Of a stretch of 64,000 nucleotides of DNA, positions 44,973-54,295 are shown piece after piece. Under the pieces are notes generated by a model. That model did no database searches. It was not told the DNA's origin and saw only the letters and a program-made list of their open reading frames with translations. Source of the DNA: Pararhodobacter marinus (lineage in GTDB: Bacteria > Pseudomonadota > Alphaproteobacteria > Rhodobacterales > Rhodobacteraceae); contig NZ_QEYD01000012.1 in assembly GCF_003122215.1 (NCBI RefSeq), positions 110,632-174,631 on the forward strand, given 5' to 3'. The translations under genes were made by a program, and so were the position numbers. How positions within the stretch are numbered: position 1 is the first letter of the stretch; each line of letters begins with the position of its first letter.

Positions 44973-45788
44973 ATGCCCTTCGCCACCGTCATCGCCGCCA
45001 CCGACCTGACCGACCGTTCCGCGCCGGTCGCCGCCCGCGCCCGCTCGCTGGCGCGCAGCCGGGGGGCGCAGGTCCTGCTGGCGCATGTTCGGGGCGACGA
45101 CACGCGCAAGATCGCGGCCGCCGATCTGGAAGCCAGCCTGCACGAGATCGCCGCCGAAGCGGGCGCCGATGGCGTGCGGCTGCTGGACGGTCCGGTTCAG
45201 ACCGCGCTTGCCGATCTGGCCCGTGCCGAGGGGGCCGGGCTGATCGTGCTGGGCCCCCATCGCGAGCGCCGGGTGCTGGACCTTCTGCGCCTGACGACGA
45301 TGGAGCGGGTGGTGCTGGCCGCGCCCTGCCCCGTGCTGATCGCCCGGCTGCCGGTGCATCGGCCCTATCGGCAGGTATTGCTGGCCACCGATTTCTCGGC
45401 CGCCTCGGCGCAGGCGCTGATCTGCGCCGCCCGGGTCGCGCCCGAGGCGGAGTTCCACGCGATCCATGCGTTGCAGGTGCCGCTGGGACGCGAGAAGGCG
45501 ACAATGCGCGCCCGGGCCGAACAGGCGCGCGAGGCGTTTCTGGCGCGTCCGGGCCTGCCGCCTCTGGCCGAGCCGCCCGAGATCGTCGAAGGCGGCGTGC
45601 ATCAGGTTCTGGCCTTCCGGCACCGCGAGCTTGACGCCGATCTTCTGTGTCTGGGCACGCAATCGGATGCCCCCGCCGACGAGCCCGAGCGCAAGCCCGC
45701 CGAGCCGCGTCTGGGCAATTACGCGCGCGATCTGGTGCGGGTGCCGCCGTCCGACGTGCTGATCGCCGCCGCGTTGCCCAGCGGCTGA
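44973..45788 (+). CDS. Tandem universal stress protein (UspA family)
   Basis: 271 residues, two UspA domains: the first opens TVIAATDLTDRSAPVAARA and ends IVLGPHRERRVLDLL and AAPCPVLIARL; the second opens QVLLATDFSAASAQAL. The G-2x-G-9x-G(S/T) ATP loop is only partial in the first domain and degraded in the second, so nucleotide binding may be weak. Cytoplasmic stress protein; its pairing with a Hint protein is unusual. Confidence 0.88.
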   Translation: MPFATVIAATDLTDRSAPVAARARSLARSRGAQVLLAHVRGDDTRKIAAADLEASLHEIAAEAGADGVRLLDGPVQTALADLARAEGAGLIVLGPHRERRVLDLLRLTTMERVVLAAPCPVLIARLPVHRPYRQVLLATDFSAASAQALICAARVAPEAEFHAIHALQVPLGREKATMRARAEQAREAFLARPGLPPLAEPPEIVEGGVHQVLAFRHRELDADLLCLGTQSDAPADEPERKPAEPRLGNYARDLVRVPPSDVLIAAALPSG

Positions 45789-45799
45789 GTGAAGCAGCC

Positions 45800-45832
45800 G
45801 TGCGGATAGCGAACAAAGTTTGAATACCGCAC
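45800..45832. promoter_or_regulatory. Dyad operator candidate ahead of the CoA-transferase genes
   Basis: GTGCGG at 45800-45805 and CCGCAC at 45827-45832 flank an inner dyad GAAC-AAA-GTTT, all centred on 45815-45817; 10 of 15 arm positions pair. Its right half resembles, from memory, operators of IclR-family regulators (PcaR type) of the beta-ketoadipate pathway. Lies 64 bases ahead of the first CoA-transferase start. Confidence 0.45.
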
Positions 45833-45896
45833 ATCCCGGCTGGACCCGCGCCCCCTGTGCTGGCTATCCCTTGATCCTCGCATCAAGGAGGGCGCT

Positions 45897-46631
45897 ATGG
45901 ACAAGAGCTTGCCCGATCTGGCCGCCGCCGTGGCCGGCATCGAGGACGGGATGAGCGTGATGATCGGCGGTTTCGGCGGCTCGGGCGGGCCGATCGAACT
46001 GATCCACGCGCTGATCGACCGCTATCTGGCGACCGGCCATCCGAAGAACCTGACCGTCATCAACAACAACGCGGGCAATGGCCATGTCGGGCTGGCCGCG
46101 CTGATCGAACAGGGGATGGTGGCGACGCTGATCTGCTCCTTTCCGCGCTCGGCCGATCCGGTGGTCTTTACCGAGGCCTACAAGGCCGGGCGGATCGCGC
46201 TGGACCTGGTGCCGCAGGGTACGCTGGCCGAGCGGATCCGTGCGGGCGGCGCCGGGATCCCGGCCTTTTACACGCCCACGAGCTATGGCACCGCGCTGGC
46301 CGAGGGCAAGCCGGTCGAGGAATTCGACGGCCGCCCCTATGTGCGCGAGCGCTGGCTGAAGGCGGATTACGCCTTGGTGAAAGCGCATCGCGGCGACCGG
46401 CTGGGCAACCTGACCTACCGGATGGCCGCGCGCAATTTCGGCCCGCTGATGTGCGCGGCCGCCGCGGTGAGCATCGCACAGGTGTCCGAACTGGTCGAGC
46501 CGGGCGCGATCGATCCCGAGGCGGTCGTCACCCCCGGAATCTTCGTGCAGGGCGTGGTCGAAGTCGCGAATCCCGCACAGGAAGAAGCCCTGAACCGCGC
46601 CGGCGCGCGCTATCCCGAGGTCCCGGCATGA
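45897..46631 (+). CDS. pcaI: 3-oxoacid (3-oxoadipate) CoA-transferase subunit A
   Basis: 244 residues, ATG 45897 behind AAGGAGGGC. Class I CoA-transferase alpha subunit: MIGGFGGSGGPIELI and the LTVINNNAGNGHVGLAALI stretch typical of the 3-oxoadipate enzymes; C-terminal EAVVTPGIFVQGVVEV. Transfers CoA from succinyl-CoA to a 3-oxoacid. No other pca genes are nearby, so acetoacetate or another 3-oxoacid is possible. Overlaps subunit B (ATGA). Confidence 0.85.
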   Translation: MDKSLPDLAAAVAGIEDGMSVMIGGFGGSGGPIELIHALIDRYLATGHPKNLTVINNNAGNGHVGLAALIEQGMVATLICSFPRSADPVVFTEAYKAGRIALDLVPQGTLAERIRAGGAGIPAFYTPTSYGTALAEGKPVEEFDGRPYVRERWLKADYALVKAHRGDRLGNLTYRMAARNFGPLMCAAAAVSIAQVSELVEPGAIDPEAVVTPGIFVQGVVEVANPAQEEALNRAGARYPEVPA

Positions 46632-47293
46632 GACTGACCCCCACGCAGATGGCATGGCGCGCGGCGCAGGACATCGAAGACGGCGCCTATGTCAATCTGG
46701 GCATCGGCCAGCCGGAAATGGTGGCCAGGTTCCAGCCGCCCGGCCGCGAAGCGATCTTCCACACCGAGAATGGCATCCTCGGTTTCGGCGAGGCCCCGCC
46801 CCCCGGCGAGGAAGACTGGGACCTGATCAACGCGGGCAAGAAGGCGGTGACGCTGAAGCCCGGCACGGCGTTCTTCCATCACGCCGACAGTTTCGCGATG
46901 GTGCGCGGCGGGCATCTGGACGTGGCGATTCTGGGCGCCTACGAGGTGGCCGAAACCGGCGATCTGGCGAACTGGTCCACGGGTCCGCGCGGGGTTCCAG
47001 CGGTGGGCGGGGCCATGGATCTGGTCCATGGCGCCAAGCGCGTGGCGGTGATGATGGATCACGTCACCAAGGACGGCGCGCCCAAGCTGGTGCGTCAATG
47101 CAGCCTGCCGCTGACCGGCGTGGGCTGCGTGACGCGGGTCTATTCCAGCCTTGCGGTGATCGACATCGTGGCGGGCCGGTTCGTCCTGCGCGAAAAGGTC
47201 CCCGCGCTGACGCTGGAGGCGCTGCAGGACTTGACCGGGGCCAGGCTGCATCTGGATGGCGCGGTCGGCGATCTGGTCGCGCCCGATCTGTAA
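46628..47293 (+). CDS. pcaJ: 3-oxoacid (3-oxoadipate) CoA-transferase subunit B
   Basis: 221 residues. The catalytic Glu is in IFHTENGILGFG, after YVNLGIGQPEMVARF; LVHGAKRVAVMMDHVTKDG and the C-terminal ALQDLTGARLHLDGAV are usual. The stop codon lies in a 12-base tandem repeat (three units), so the last two codons and the stop are repeated downstream. Confidence 0.87.
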   Translation: MRLTPTQMAWRAAQDIEDGAYVNLGIGQPEMVARFQPPGREAIFHTENGILGFGEAPPPGEEDWDLINAGKKAVTLKPGTAFFHHADSFAMVRGGHLDVAILGAYEVAETGDLANWSTGPRGVPAVGGAMDLVHGAKRVAVMMDHVTKDGAPKLVRQCSLPLTGVGCVTRVYSSLAVIDIVAGRFVLREKVPALTLEALQDLTGARLHLDGAVGDLVAPDL

Positions 47294-47320
47294 GCCGACC
47301 TGTAAGCCGATCTGCAAGCG
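47285..47320 (+). repeat. 12-base tandem repeat, three units, across the pcaJ stop
   Basis: Units GATCTGTAAGCC, GACCTGTAAGCC and GATCTGCAAGCG. The first unit supplies the natural Asp-Leu-stop; the second repeats Asp-Leu-stop in frame; the third has lost the stop (TAA to CAA). Looks like slippage duplication of the gene end. Confidence 0.85.
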
Positions 47321-47323
47321 GTG

Positions 47324-47341
47324 CCGGGGGCTTTCCCCCGG
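47324..47341 (+). terminator. Hairpin between the CoA-transferase genes and lhgO
   Basis: CCGGGGG-CTTT-CCCCCGG, 38 bases before the lhgO start. GC-rich stem, no T run. Confidence 0.5.
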
Positions 47342-47378
47342 CCCGGATTGCGCTAGGCTCGCCTTCTACGGAGGCGGC

Positions 47379-48569
47379 ATGATCCACGATTTCTGCATCA
47401 TCGGCGGCGGCATTGTCGGGCTGGCCACGGCGCGGGCGCTTCTGGCGCGTCAGCCGGGCGCAAGCCAGATCCTGCTGGAAAAGGAAAGCGGGCTGGGCCG
47501 CCATCAGACCGGGCATAATTCGGGCGTGATCCATTCGGGGATCTATTATCAGCCCGGCAGCCTGAAGGCACGGCTCTGCCGTGACGGGGCCGCGCGCACC
47601 AAGGAGTTCTGCCGCGAGCATGGCATCGCCTTTGAAGATCGCGGCAAGCTGATCGTCGCCACGCGCGACGACGAGATTCCGCGCCTTGACGCGCTCTATG
47701 TACGGGCGGGCGAGAACGGGATCCGCGCCTCGCTTCTGTCGCAGGCCGAGATTGCCGAGCGCGAACCCGCGATTGCCGGCAAGAAGGCGATCTTCGTGCC
47801 GGATGCGGCCATCGTGGATTTCCGGCAGGTGCTGAAGGCGCTGGCGCACGAGATCACCGCCAAGGGGGCGGAGATCCGCTATGGCGCCGCCCCCCAGGCG
47901 ATCCGCGAAGGCGGCGATACGGTCGAGATCGCCCTGCCCGGCGGAACGGTCCGCGCCCGGCGGCTGGTGGCCTGCGCGGGGCTGCAATCGGACCGGGTGG
48001 CGCGGATGGCGGGCTTGACGATCCACCACCGGATCGTGCCCTTCCGCGGCGAATACTGGCGCCTGCGGCCCGAACGGTCGGGCGTCGCCCAGGCGATGAT
48101 CTATCCCGTGCCCGAGCCCGGCCTGCCGTTTCTTGGCGTGCACCTGACGCCGATGATCGACGGCTCGATGACGGTCGGCCCCAATGCGATGCTGGGCCTT
48201 GCGCGCGAGGGGTATCCGAAACTGTCGGTCGACCTGCGCGATCTGGGCGCGATGCTGGCCTTTCCCGGCTTCTGGCGCGCGATTGCCGCGAATATCCGCC
48301 CCGGTCTGGACGAGCTGGGGAATTCTCTGTTCAAGCGCCGCTACCTGGCCGCCTGCCAGCGCTATTGCCCGTCGCTGGAACTGGCCGATCTGACGCCGAT
48401 GGCGCCGGGCATCCGCGCGCAGGCGGTGGGCGCCGGGGGCGAGATGCTGCACGATTTCCTGTTTCTCGATACCGACCGGATGCTGCATGTCTGCAACGCC
48501 CCCTCGCCCGCCGCGACCTCGGCCCTGCCCATTGGCGACATGATCGCCGGGCGGTTGCTGGACGGGTAG
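47379..48569 (+). CDS. lhgO: L-2-hydroxyglutarate oxidase
   Basis: 396 residues, ATG 47379 behind GGAGGCGGC. FAD-dependent DAO fold: dinucleotide motif IIGGGIVGLATARALL, RHQTGHNSGVIHSGIYY (family signature) and LDTDRMLHVCNAPSPAATSAL at the end. Oxidises L-2-hydroxyglutarate to 2-oxoglutarate, passing electrons to the quinone pool; works at the membrane surface. Its TAG abuts the convergent amidase stop with no base between them. Confidence 0.92.
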   Translation: MIHDFCIIGGGIVGLATARALLARQPGASQILLEKESGLGRHQTGHNSGVIHSGIYYQPGSLKARLCRDGAARTKEFCREHGIAFEDRGKLIVATRDDEIPRLDALYVRAGENGIRASLLSQAEIAEREPAIAGKKAIFVPDAAIVDFRQVLKALAHEITAKGAEIRYGAAPQAIREGGDTVEIALPGGTVRARRLVACAGLQSDRVARMAGLTIHHRIVPFRGEYWRLRPERSGVAQAMIYPVPEPGLPFLGVHLTPMIDGSMTVGPNAMLGLAREGYPKLSVDLRDLGAMLAFPGFWRAIAANIRPGLDELGNSLFKRRYLAACQRYCPSLELADLTPMAPGIRAQAVGAGGEMLHDFLFLDTDRMLHVCNAPSPAATSALPIGDMIAGRLLDG

Positions 48570-50519
48570 TTACCCCTCGGCAAAGGCCCCGCGACCGTCC
48601 GTCGTCAGCGCCACGACCAGCGGGCCATGAGGCGGCGCCCATTCGCTGTGCCGGTAAGTGTTGCGCGGCAGGCTGACCTGGGCAGGCAGGTCCGTCGCGA
48701 CCGGCTGTCCCGCCACGCTCAGCGTGGCAAGCGGGCTGTCGCAATGGATGGTCAGATAGGTCTGCGTGCCCTCGTGCCGGGTCTCGAGACGCAGTTGCGG
48801 CAAGGGCGCATCGGGCGGAACCGGCGCGGTCAGCGGGCGCAGACCGGGCGTGCGCGGCGGCACGCTTCGCGGCGGCAACGCGGCCTCGATGGCGCAAGCC
48901 AGCGACAACAGCGCCGCATCGTCACCCCCGCGCCCGATCAGTGTCAGCCCCACCGGCATGGCGATATCGTCAAGCAGCCCCATCGGCACGGTGACGCTGG
49001 GAATGCCCAGATGCCGCATCGCAAGGTTGCCGTTGGCGATCCACGTGCCGTTGCGCCAGGCCAGATCGGCCGAAGCCGGGTTGGTATCGGCATCCGACGG
49101 AGCGATATCGGCCACGGCGGGAAACACGACCACGTCCAGCCCCAGCCGGTCCATCCAGTCTTCGAGATCGCGCTTGCGGGTTTCTTCAAGCCCCCGCAAT
49201 CCGTCGGCGATCTCGGGAATATCCTCGAACCCCGCACGCGGGTGGGCGCGGACATGGTCGGGATAGGCTGCGATGTCGTCGTCGAAACCGGTATAGCGGT
49301 CGGGCAAGGCGCCTTGGGGGTGCGGGAAGATCCGCGCGCCATCGACCGCCGCCAGCGTCTCCAGGCCCGGCTGGCCGTTGCGGCGCAGGAAATCGTCCCA
49401 GCTCCAGGCGGAAAGATCGACGATCTCGCGCTTCAGATAGGCTTTGCTCACCAGCCCGCGCGTGTCGATGCGCGGCGCGCCGGGTCGGTCGCCCTCGTAG
49501 TTCGAGACGACCGGGAAATCGGTCAGCATGACCGTCGCGCCCGCCGCCTCGAGCCGGTCGCGCGTCCGCTCCCACAGCCGCAGCACGCTCGCGCGGGTGT
49601 CGATCCGCTGGCCGGTGGGTCCGCCGATGCCGGGCTCGGGCGCGGTGCCCGCCTCGGGATCGGCGTTGAGATACATCGCCGGAATGCCGATACGCCGCCC
49701 GTAAAGCGACGCCTCCCGGGCCAGCGCCGGGACATCGGCGATCCGCACCGGCGCCACCGGGATCCAGGGCTGCGAGCGCCAGAAATCCCCGTCCCGGCGG
49801 GGATCGTCCTGAAGCAGCGTCTCGACCAGCACCAGCATATCGGCCATCGAGCGGGTATGCGGCACGACGACGTCCATCGTCGGCACCAGCGGCCAGTTGC
49901 CGCGGACCGAAATCGCTCCCCGGCTGGGCGTATAGGCGCACAGCGCGTTATGGGAGGCGGGCGCGCGGCCCGAGGACCACGTCTCCTCGCCCAGCCCGAA
50001 CACGCCGAACCCCGCCGCTGTCGCCGTGCCCGACCCGTTGGACGAGCCCGACGCGAAGGAGGCCGTCATCCACGCCGCCGAATAGGGCGATTCCGCGCGT
50101 CCGTGCAGGCCCCGCTGCATCCCGCCATTGGCCATGGGTGGCATCGTGGTCAGCCCGACCAGCACCGCCCCCGCCGCCCTGAGCCGTTCGACCGCGAAGC
50201 TGTCCTCGTTCGCGATGAGCCCGGCGAAAGCGGGCGATCCGGCATCGACCGGCAAGCCCCGGGCCTTGTAACTGCCCTTGGCGGTATAGGGGATCCCGTC
50301 CAGCGGCCCCCGCGCCCGGCCCTGCGCCCGCCTCAGATCGGATTGCTGTGCCTCGGCGAACATATCAGGGTTCAGGATCGGCACCGCGTTCAGCACCGGC
50401 CCCGCGCGGTCATAGGCGGCGATGCGTTCCAGCGTTTCGGCCAGAAGGGCCGTGGCGGTGATCCGGCCCGAGGCCAGCGCCTCCGCCAGCGTGGCGATGC
50501 TGGCAGTCATCAGGGTCAT
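48570..50519 (-). CDS. Amidase signature family enzyme with extra C-terminal domain
   Basis: 649 residues. Amidase signature core (about 1-520): catalytic Lys in IPYTAKGSYKARGLP and the Ser cluster in FASGSSNGSGTATAAGFG. The last roughly 110 residues, after a Pro-rich linker (RTPGLRPLTAPVPP), form an extra beta-rich module (TYLTIHCDSPLATLSVAGQP). No signal peptide. Starts 9 bases after the agmatine deiminase stop on the same strand, so the two may form a unit for N-carbamoyl or amide breakdown; that link is an inference. Confidence 0.85.
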   Translation of the reverse strand: MTLMTASIATLAEALASGRITATALLAETLERIAAYDRAGPVLNAVPILNPDMFAEAQQSDLRRAQGRARGPLDGIPYTAKGSYKARGLPVDAGSPAFAGLIANEDSFAVERLRAAGAVLVGLTTMPPMANGGMQRGLHGRAESPYSAAWMTASFASGSSNGSGTATAAGFGVFGLGEETWSSGRAPASHNALCAYTPSRGAISVRGNWPLVPTMDVVVPHTRSMADMLVLVETLLQDDPRRDGDFWRSQPWIPVAPVRIADVPALAREASLYGRRIGIPAMYLNADPEAGTAPEPGIGGPTGQRIDTRASVLRLWERTRDRLEAAGATVMLTDFPVVSNYEGDRPGAPRIDTRGLVSKAYLKREIVDLSAWSWDDFLRRNGQPGLETLAAVDGARIFPHPQGALPDRYTGFDDDIAAYPDHVRAHPRAGFEDIPEIADGLRGLEETRKRDLEDWMDRLGLDVVVFPAVADIAPSDADTNPASADLAWRNGTWIANGNLAMRHLGIPSVTVPMGLLDDIAMPVGLTLIGRGGDDAALLSLACAIEAALPPRSVPPRTPGLRPLTAPVPPDAPLPQLRLETRHEGTQTYLTIHCDSPLATLSVAGQPVATDLPAQVSLPRNTYRHSEWAPPHGPLVVALTTDGRGAFAEG

Positions 50520-50527
50520 GGCAGCGG

Positions 50528-51559
50528 TCACGACGGGCGGGCGGCGGGTTGCTGCTGGGTGATGCAATGGATACCGCCGCCGCGGGCGAACAACTCGCGG
50601 GCATCGACCGAAACGACGCTCCGACCCGGATAGGCCTCTGACAGTATCCCGGCGGCACGCTGATCGGCCTCGGGCTCGCCAAAGGCGCAGGCAATGACGC
50701 CGTCGTTGCAGACAAGGTGATTGACGTAGCTGTAATCGACCGGGCCAAGTGCGTCGGTGAGCCTGTCCGGGGCGGGCAGCGCGATCACTTCGAGCGGGCG
50801 GCCCTGCGCGTCGGTCTCGGCGGCAAGCTGCGCCATGATTTCCTGCGAGACGGCGTGATCGGGATGCGACGGATCGCGCTGATCGTGGACCAGCACCCGG
50901 CCCGGCGCGCAGAAGGTGGCGACGATATCGACATGGCCGCGCGTCCCGAACATGTCGTAGTCGCGCGTCAGGCCCTTCGGCAGCCAGATGGCTTTGGACG
51001 TGCCCAGCGTGCGGGTCATCTCGGCCTCGACCCGCGCGCGGTCTGCATGGGGGTTGCGGCCCGGATCGAGCTGCACGGTGTCGGTCAGCAGCACCGTGCC
51101 CTCGCCGTCGACATGGATGCCACCGCCCTCGTTCACCAGAAGCGAGGGGACGACCGGCACGCCCGCCAGCCCAGCCACGAACGCCGCCATGCCCCTGTCA
51201 TGCGTCGCACTAGTCCAGTCGGCAACGCCCCAGCCGTTGAAGATCCAGTCCACCGCGGCCAGCGCGCCGGTCTCATCATGCACGAAGGTCGGGCCGGCAT
51301 CGCGCATCCAGAAATCGTCGACCACCCGCTCGACCTGTTCGATCTCGCCGCTCAGCATCTTGCGTGCCCGCGCCCGTTCGGAAGGGTCGACAACCATCGT
51401 CACCGGCACGAAGCGCGCGACGGCATGGGCGACGGCGGTCCAGGCCGCATAACCCGCCTCGCGCTCGGCCATGCTGTCGCCCAGGGTCTGGCCTTCGCGC
51501 GGAAAGGTCATCCAGACGCGGTCTTGCTTGTGGGTTTCGGCGGGCATCGTGAAGGGCAT
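50528..51559 (-). CDS. aguA: Agmatine deiminase / PAD-type amidinohydrolase
   Basis: 343 residues. Porphyromonas-type peptidyl-arginine deiminase fold: DDFWMRDAGPTFVHDE, LLVNEGGGIHVDGEGTVL, FGTRGHVDIVATF and the C-terminal GGGIHCITQQQP with the active Cys. The family converts agmatine to N-carbamoylputrescine and ammonia. N-carbamoylputrescine amidase is usually AguB (nitrilase family); here the next gene is an amidase-signature enzyme instead. Confidence 0.9.
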   Translation of the reverse strand: MPFTMPAETHKQDRVWMTFPREGQTLGDSMAEREAGYAAWTAVAHAVARFVPVTMVVDPSERARARKMLSGEIEQVERVVDDFWMRDAGPTFVHDETGALAAVDWIFNGWGVADWTSATHDRGMAAFVAGLAGVPVVPSLLVNEGGGIHVDGEGTVLLTDTVQLDPGRNPHADRARVEAEMTRTLGTSKAIWLPKGLTRDYDMFGTRGHVDIVATFCAPGRVLVHDQRDPSHPDHAVSQEIMAQLAAETDAQGRPLEVIALPAPDRLTDALGPVDYSYVNHLVCNDGVIACAFGEPEADQRAAGILSEAYPGRSVVSVDARELFARGGGIHCITQQQPAARPS

Positions 51560-51647
51560 CGGCGGTCTCGCGCTGTGTTGGTCGGCGCAGGATTGCCCGT
51601 GTCCGCGTGCGGGGCAAGTCCGAACCGGCCGGCGAGGGCCGAAAGCC

Positions 51648-54224
51648 TCAGGGCGGGGCGGGGGCGAGGGCGTCCCCGGCGCGCAGCCGTTCGTCGCGGG
51701 CTTCCGTCAGAAGCGGGGCAAGCGCCGCCCGGTCGGCCGCCTGCGCGTGGTGCTGCAACTGCCTGAAAAGCGCCGCCCCCCGCGCCAGGCCGACACTGGC
51801 CAACGACCCGGCGGTGCGGTGCGCCTCCTGTGCGAACGCGTCAAGCCGGTCCTCGGCCAGAAGGGCGGGCAGCCCGGTCAGCGCCGCATCCCAGTCGGCC
51901 AGCGCGCGCAGGGTAAAGTCGGTGAGCGCCGCCTCACCCACAGTCGCGCGCAGATCGTCGCGGATCGCTGCGTCGAGCGCTTCCCGGGAGGGCGTTGCGG
52001 GCTGGGGCGGTGCAGGCTGGGGCGCTGCCGGGCGGGGCGCCTCGTCCTCGCGGCGGGCGCGGCGCAGGGCATCGCGCAGCGCGACCCGGTTGATCGGCTT
52101 CAAAAGGACCGCACAGAGCCCCGCCTCGCGGAACTGCGCGTGCTGTTCGGGGCCGGCCATCGCGGTGACGGCCAGAACCGGCGTGTCGACGCCCTCGGCC
52201 CGCAACCGCCGCGTGGCTTCGATTCCATCGCATTCGGGCATGTTGATATCCATCAGGATCACGTCGAACGCGTCATCCAGCGCCGCGCTGACCGCCGCGT
52301 GCCCGTCCGCGGCCAGAACCACCGAATGGCCGTCCGCCACCAGCAATTCCTGCAGCACCTCCCGGTTGATCGCATTGTCGTCGGCGACAAGGATATGCAT
52401 CGGCTCCGGCCCGGCGCCCGCCCCCTGCTTCGGCAGCGCTCCGTCTGCTGTATCGGCAGACATTTCGGTGGGCCGCGTGGCGCGGTTTTCAGGCGCTTCC
52501 ACGCGGGGCAATGGGACGATCAGCGCAAAGGTGCTGCCTTCGCCGGGGGCACTGTCGACCTCGATCCGGCCGCCCAGCGTTTCGGCGGCGATGCGGGCGA
52601 TGCCCAGACCCAGCCCCGAGCCTTCGCGCACCCGGCCATAGGCCTGATCGAGCGTTTCGAAATTCTCGAAGATCCGCGTGAGATCGGCCTTTTCGATGCC
52701 GATCCCGGTATCCTGCACCGCCATGCGCAACGTGACCGGCGCCCCGGCGGGAGGAACAGGATCCCCGGCGCTCAGGCGCAGCGTGACCCATCCGTCACTG
52801 GTGAACTTGATGGCGTTTCCCAGGAAGTTGTGGATCACCCGCAAAAGCAGGCTTGCCCGCCCCCGCACCCAGAGTTCCCCAAGGCCGGGGGCGACGACCA
52901 GGTCTAGGGCATTCCCGTTCGCGCGGGCCGAGGCGCGGTTCTGCTCGACCATGTCGCTCAGGAATTGCGCGGGGGAAAAGACCGTTTCGGGATAGGCGGC
53001 GGCACCGGAATTGTCGATCCGCGCCAGTTCCAGCACATCGTTCACCTGATCAAGCGCCGTGATGCCGCTGCGCTCGATGATGCGCAGATAGCGCAGGGCC
53101 TGCGCATCGCCCGCGATGCACGGCCTGAGCAGGTCGAGCGTGGCAAGAACGCCGTTGAGCGGGGTGCGCATTTCATGGCTCATCACGGCAAGGAAACGCG
53201 CCTTGGCCTCTTCCCCGCGCCGGGCCGCGTCATGCGCGCGGCGCAGCGTTTCCTCGCGCTCGACCACGTCGGTCATGTCGCGCATGAAGACGATATGCGC
53301 GCGCTGCCCTGCCGCCCGCGCCTCGGCGACGACGATTTCCGCCGGGAACTGACGCCCAGCGGGGCTTCGCGCGGTGATATCTTCGCGCCCGTGACCTGTG
53401 CGTGCGGGCAGATTGGCGGAGCATTCGGGCGCGATGAGCGCGTCGAAGCGCAGGCCCACCAGCGGCGCCTCGCCGGTCGTGAACATCTCGGCCGCGGCGC
53501 GGTTATGCAGGGTGATGCAGCCTGTGCCATCGACCAGAAGCACCGCGTCGAGCGAGGCTTCGATCATCTGGTCCAGATCGTGGCGGATCCGCTGCGAGGC
53601 GGCAAGCCGGCGCTCGGCGGCGCGATTCTGCTGCAGCGCCAGCACGATCATCAGCGCCATCAGCAAGGCCAGGACAAGCGTTGCGCCGAGAAAGCGACGG
53701 AACTCTCCGCCCAGCGAATCGCGCGCGGCAACGCTTTCCCCGGCGATGGCGGCAAGTCCGTCGACCGCGAGGGGCCGGATGGCGTTTCGCAGCGCGCGGA
53801 TCTCGGCCTCGATCGCAGGCATCGCGTCGATCAGCGGCGCGTCGGGACCGTCGACCAGCGGCACGGTCTGCTCCAGGAAGCCGGCCTGAAGCCGCAACGT
53901 GGAGGCGCTACCCTCGACCGCGGGGAAACGGCCCGAGCGGAAGGTCTGCGAGAGGATGGCATGGCGCGAATAGACAATGTCGAAGCGCAGGCGAAATTCC
54001 TGCAGCTCGGCCCTGACATCCGGCCGGCCCGCGAGCGTCGCGATCAGCACATCCTGCGCCGCGCCCCGCAGGCGCAGAAGCTCCACCTCGTGCTGGGCAA
54101 GGGTCCAGGTGCGGTTGTCGTCCTGCACCTCGTAAAGGCTGTGGTTTCTTTCGATGACGCGGATGAGCAGGCCCACCGCGATCAGCATCGTGGCCCCCGC
54201 TGCAAGGGCGCATAGGCCCAGCAC
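51648..54224 (-). CDS. Hybrid sensor histidine kinase with receiver and HPt domains
   Basis: 858 residues as read from the GTG at 54224. TM1 (about 2-22), periplasmic helical sensor (about 25-175), TM2 (about 178-196), PAS (about 215-320), HisKA with His 350 in VMSHEMRTPLNG, HATPase (HNFLGNAIKF, DTGIGI, GSGLGLGI), receiver (about 610-720, phospho-Asp 659 in VILMDINMPE) and a C-terminal HPt domain (His 802 in AHRTAGSLASVG). It can run the full His-Asp-His relay. The start has no ribosome site; the open frame reaches a CTG at 54299 that overlaps the upstream stop. It follows a periplasmic sulfite-oxidase-fold protein on the same strand. Confidence 0.9.
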   Translation of the reverse strand: MLGLCALAAGATMLIAVGLLIRVIERNHSLYEVQDDNRTWTLAQHEVELLRLRGAAQDVLIATLAGRPDVRAELQEFRLRFDIVYSRHAILSQTFRSGRFPAVEGSASTLRLQAGFLEQTVPLVDGPDAPLIDAMPAIEAEIRALRNAIRPLAVDGLAAIAGESVAARDSLGGEFRRFLGATLVLALLMALMIVLALQQNRAAERRLAASQRIRHDLDQMIEASLDAVLLVDGTGCITLHNRAAAEMFTTGEAPLVGLRFDALIAPECSANLPARTGHGREDITARSPAGRQFPAEIVVAEARAAGQRAHIVFMRDMTDVVEREETLRRAHDAARRGEEAKARFLAVMSHEMRTPLNGVLATLDLLRPCIAGDAQALRYLRIIERSGITALDQVNDVLELARIDNSGAAAYPETVFSPAQFLSDMVEQNRASARANGNALDLVVAPGLGELWVRGRASLLLRVIHNFLGNAIKFTSDGWVTLRLSAGDPVPPAGAPVTLRMAVQDTGIGIEKADLTRIFENFETLDQAYGRVREGSGLGLGIARIAAETLGGRIEVDSAPGEGSTFALIVPLPRVEAPENRATRPTEMSADTADGALPKQGAGAGPEPMHILVADDNAINREVLQELLVADGHSVVLAADGHAAVSAALDDAFDVILMDINMPECDGIEATRRLRAEGVDTPVLAVTAMAGPEQHAQFREAGLCAVLLKPINRVALRDALRRARREDEAPRPAAPQPAPPQPATPSREALDAAIRDDLRATVGEAALTDFTLRALADWDAALTGLPALLAEDRLDAFAQEAHRTAGSLASVGLARGAALFRQLQHHAQAADRAALAPLLTEARDERLRAGDALAPAPP

Positions 54225-54295
54225 GATGAACCGGCCCAGCCGCTCCCCCGGAATGCCGAGAAAGCGGCGCGCCCTGAGCGGGCGCGGGACCGGCT

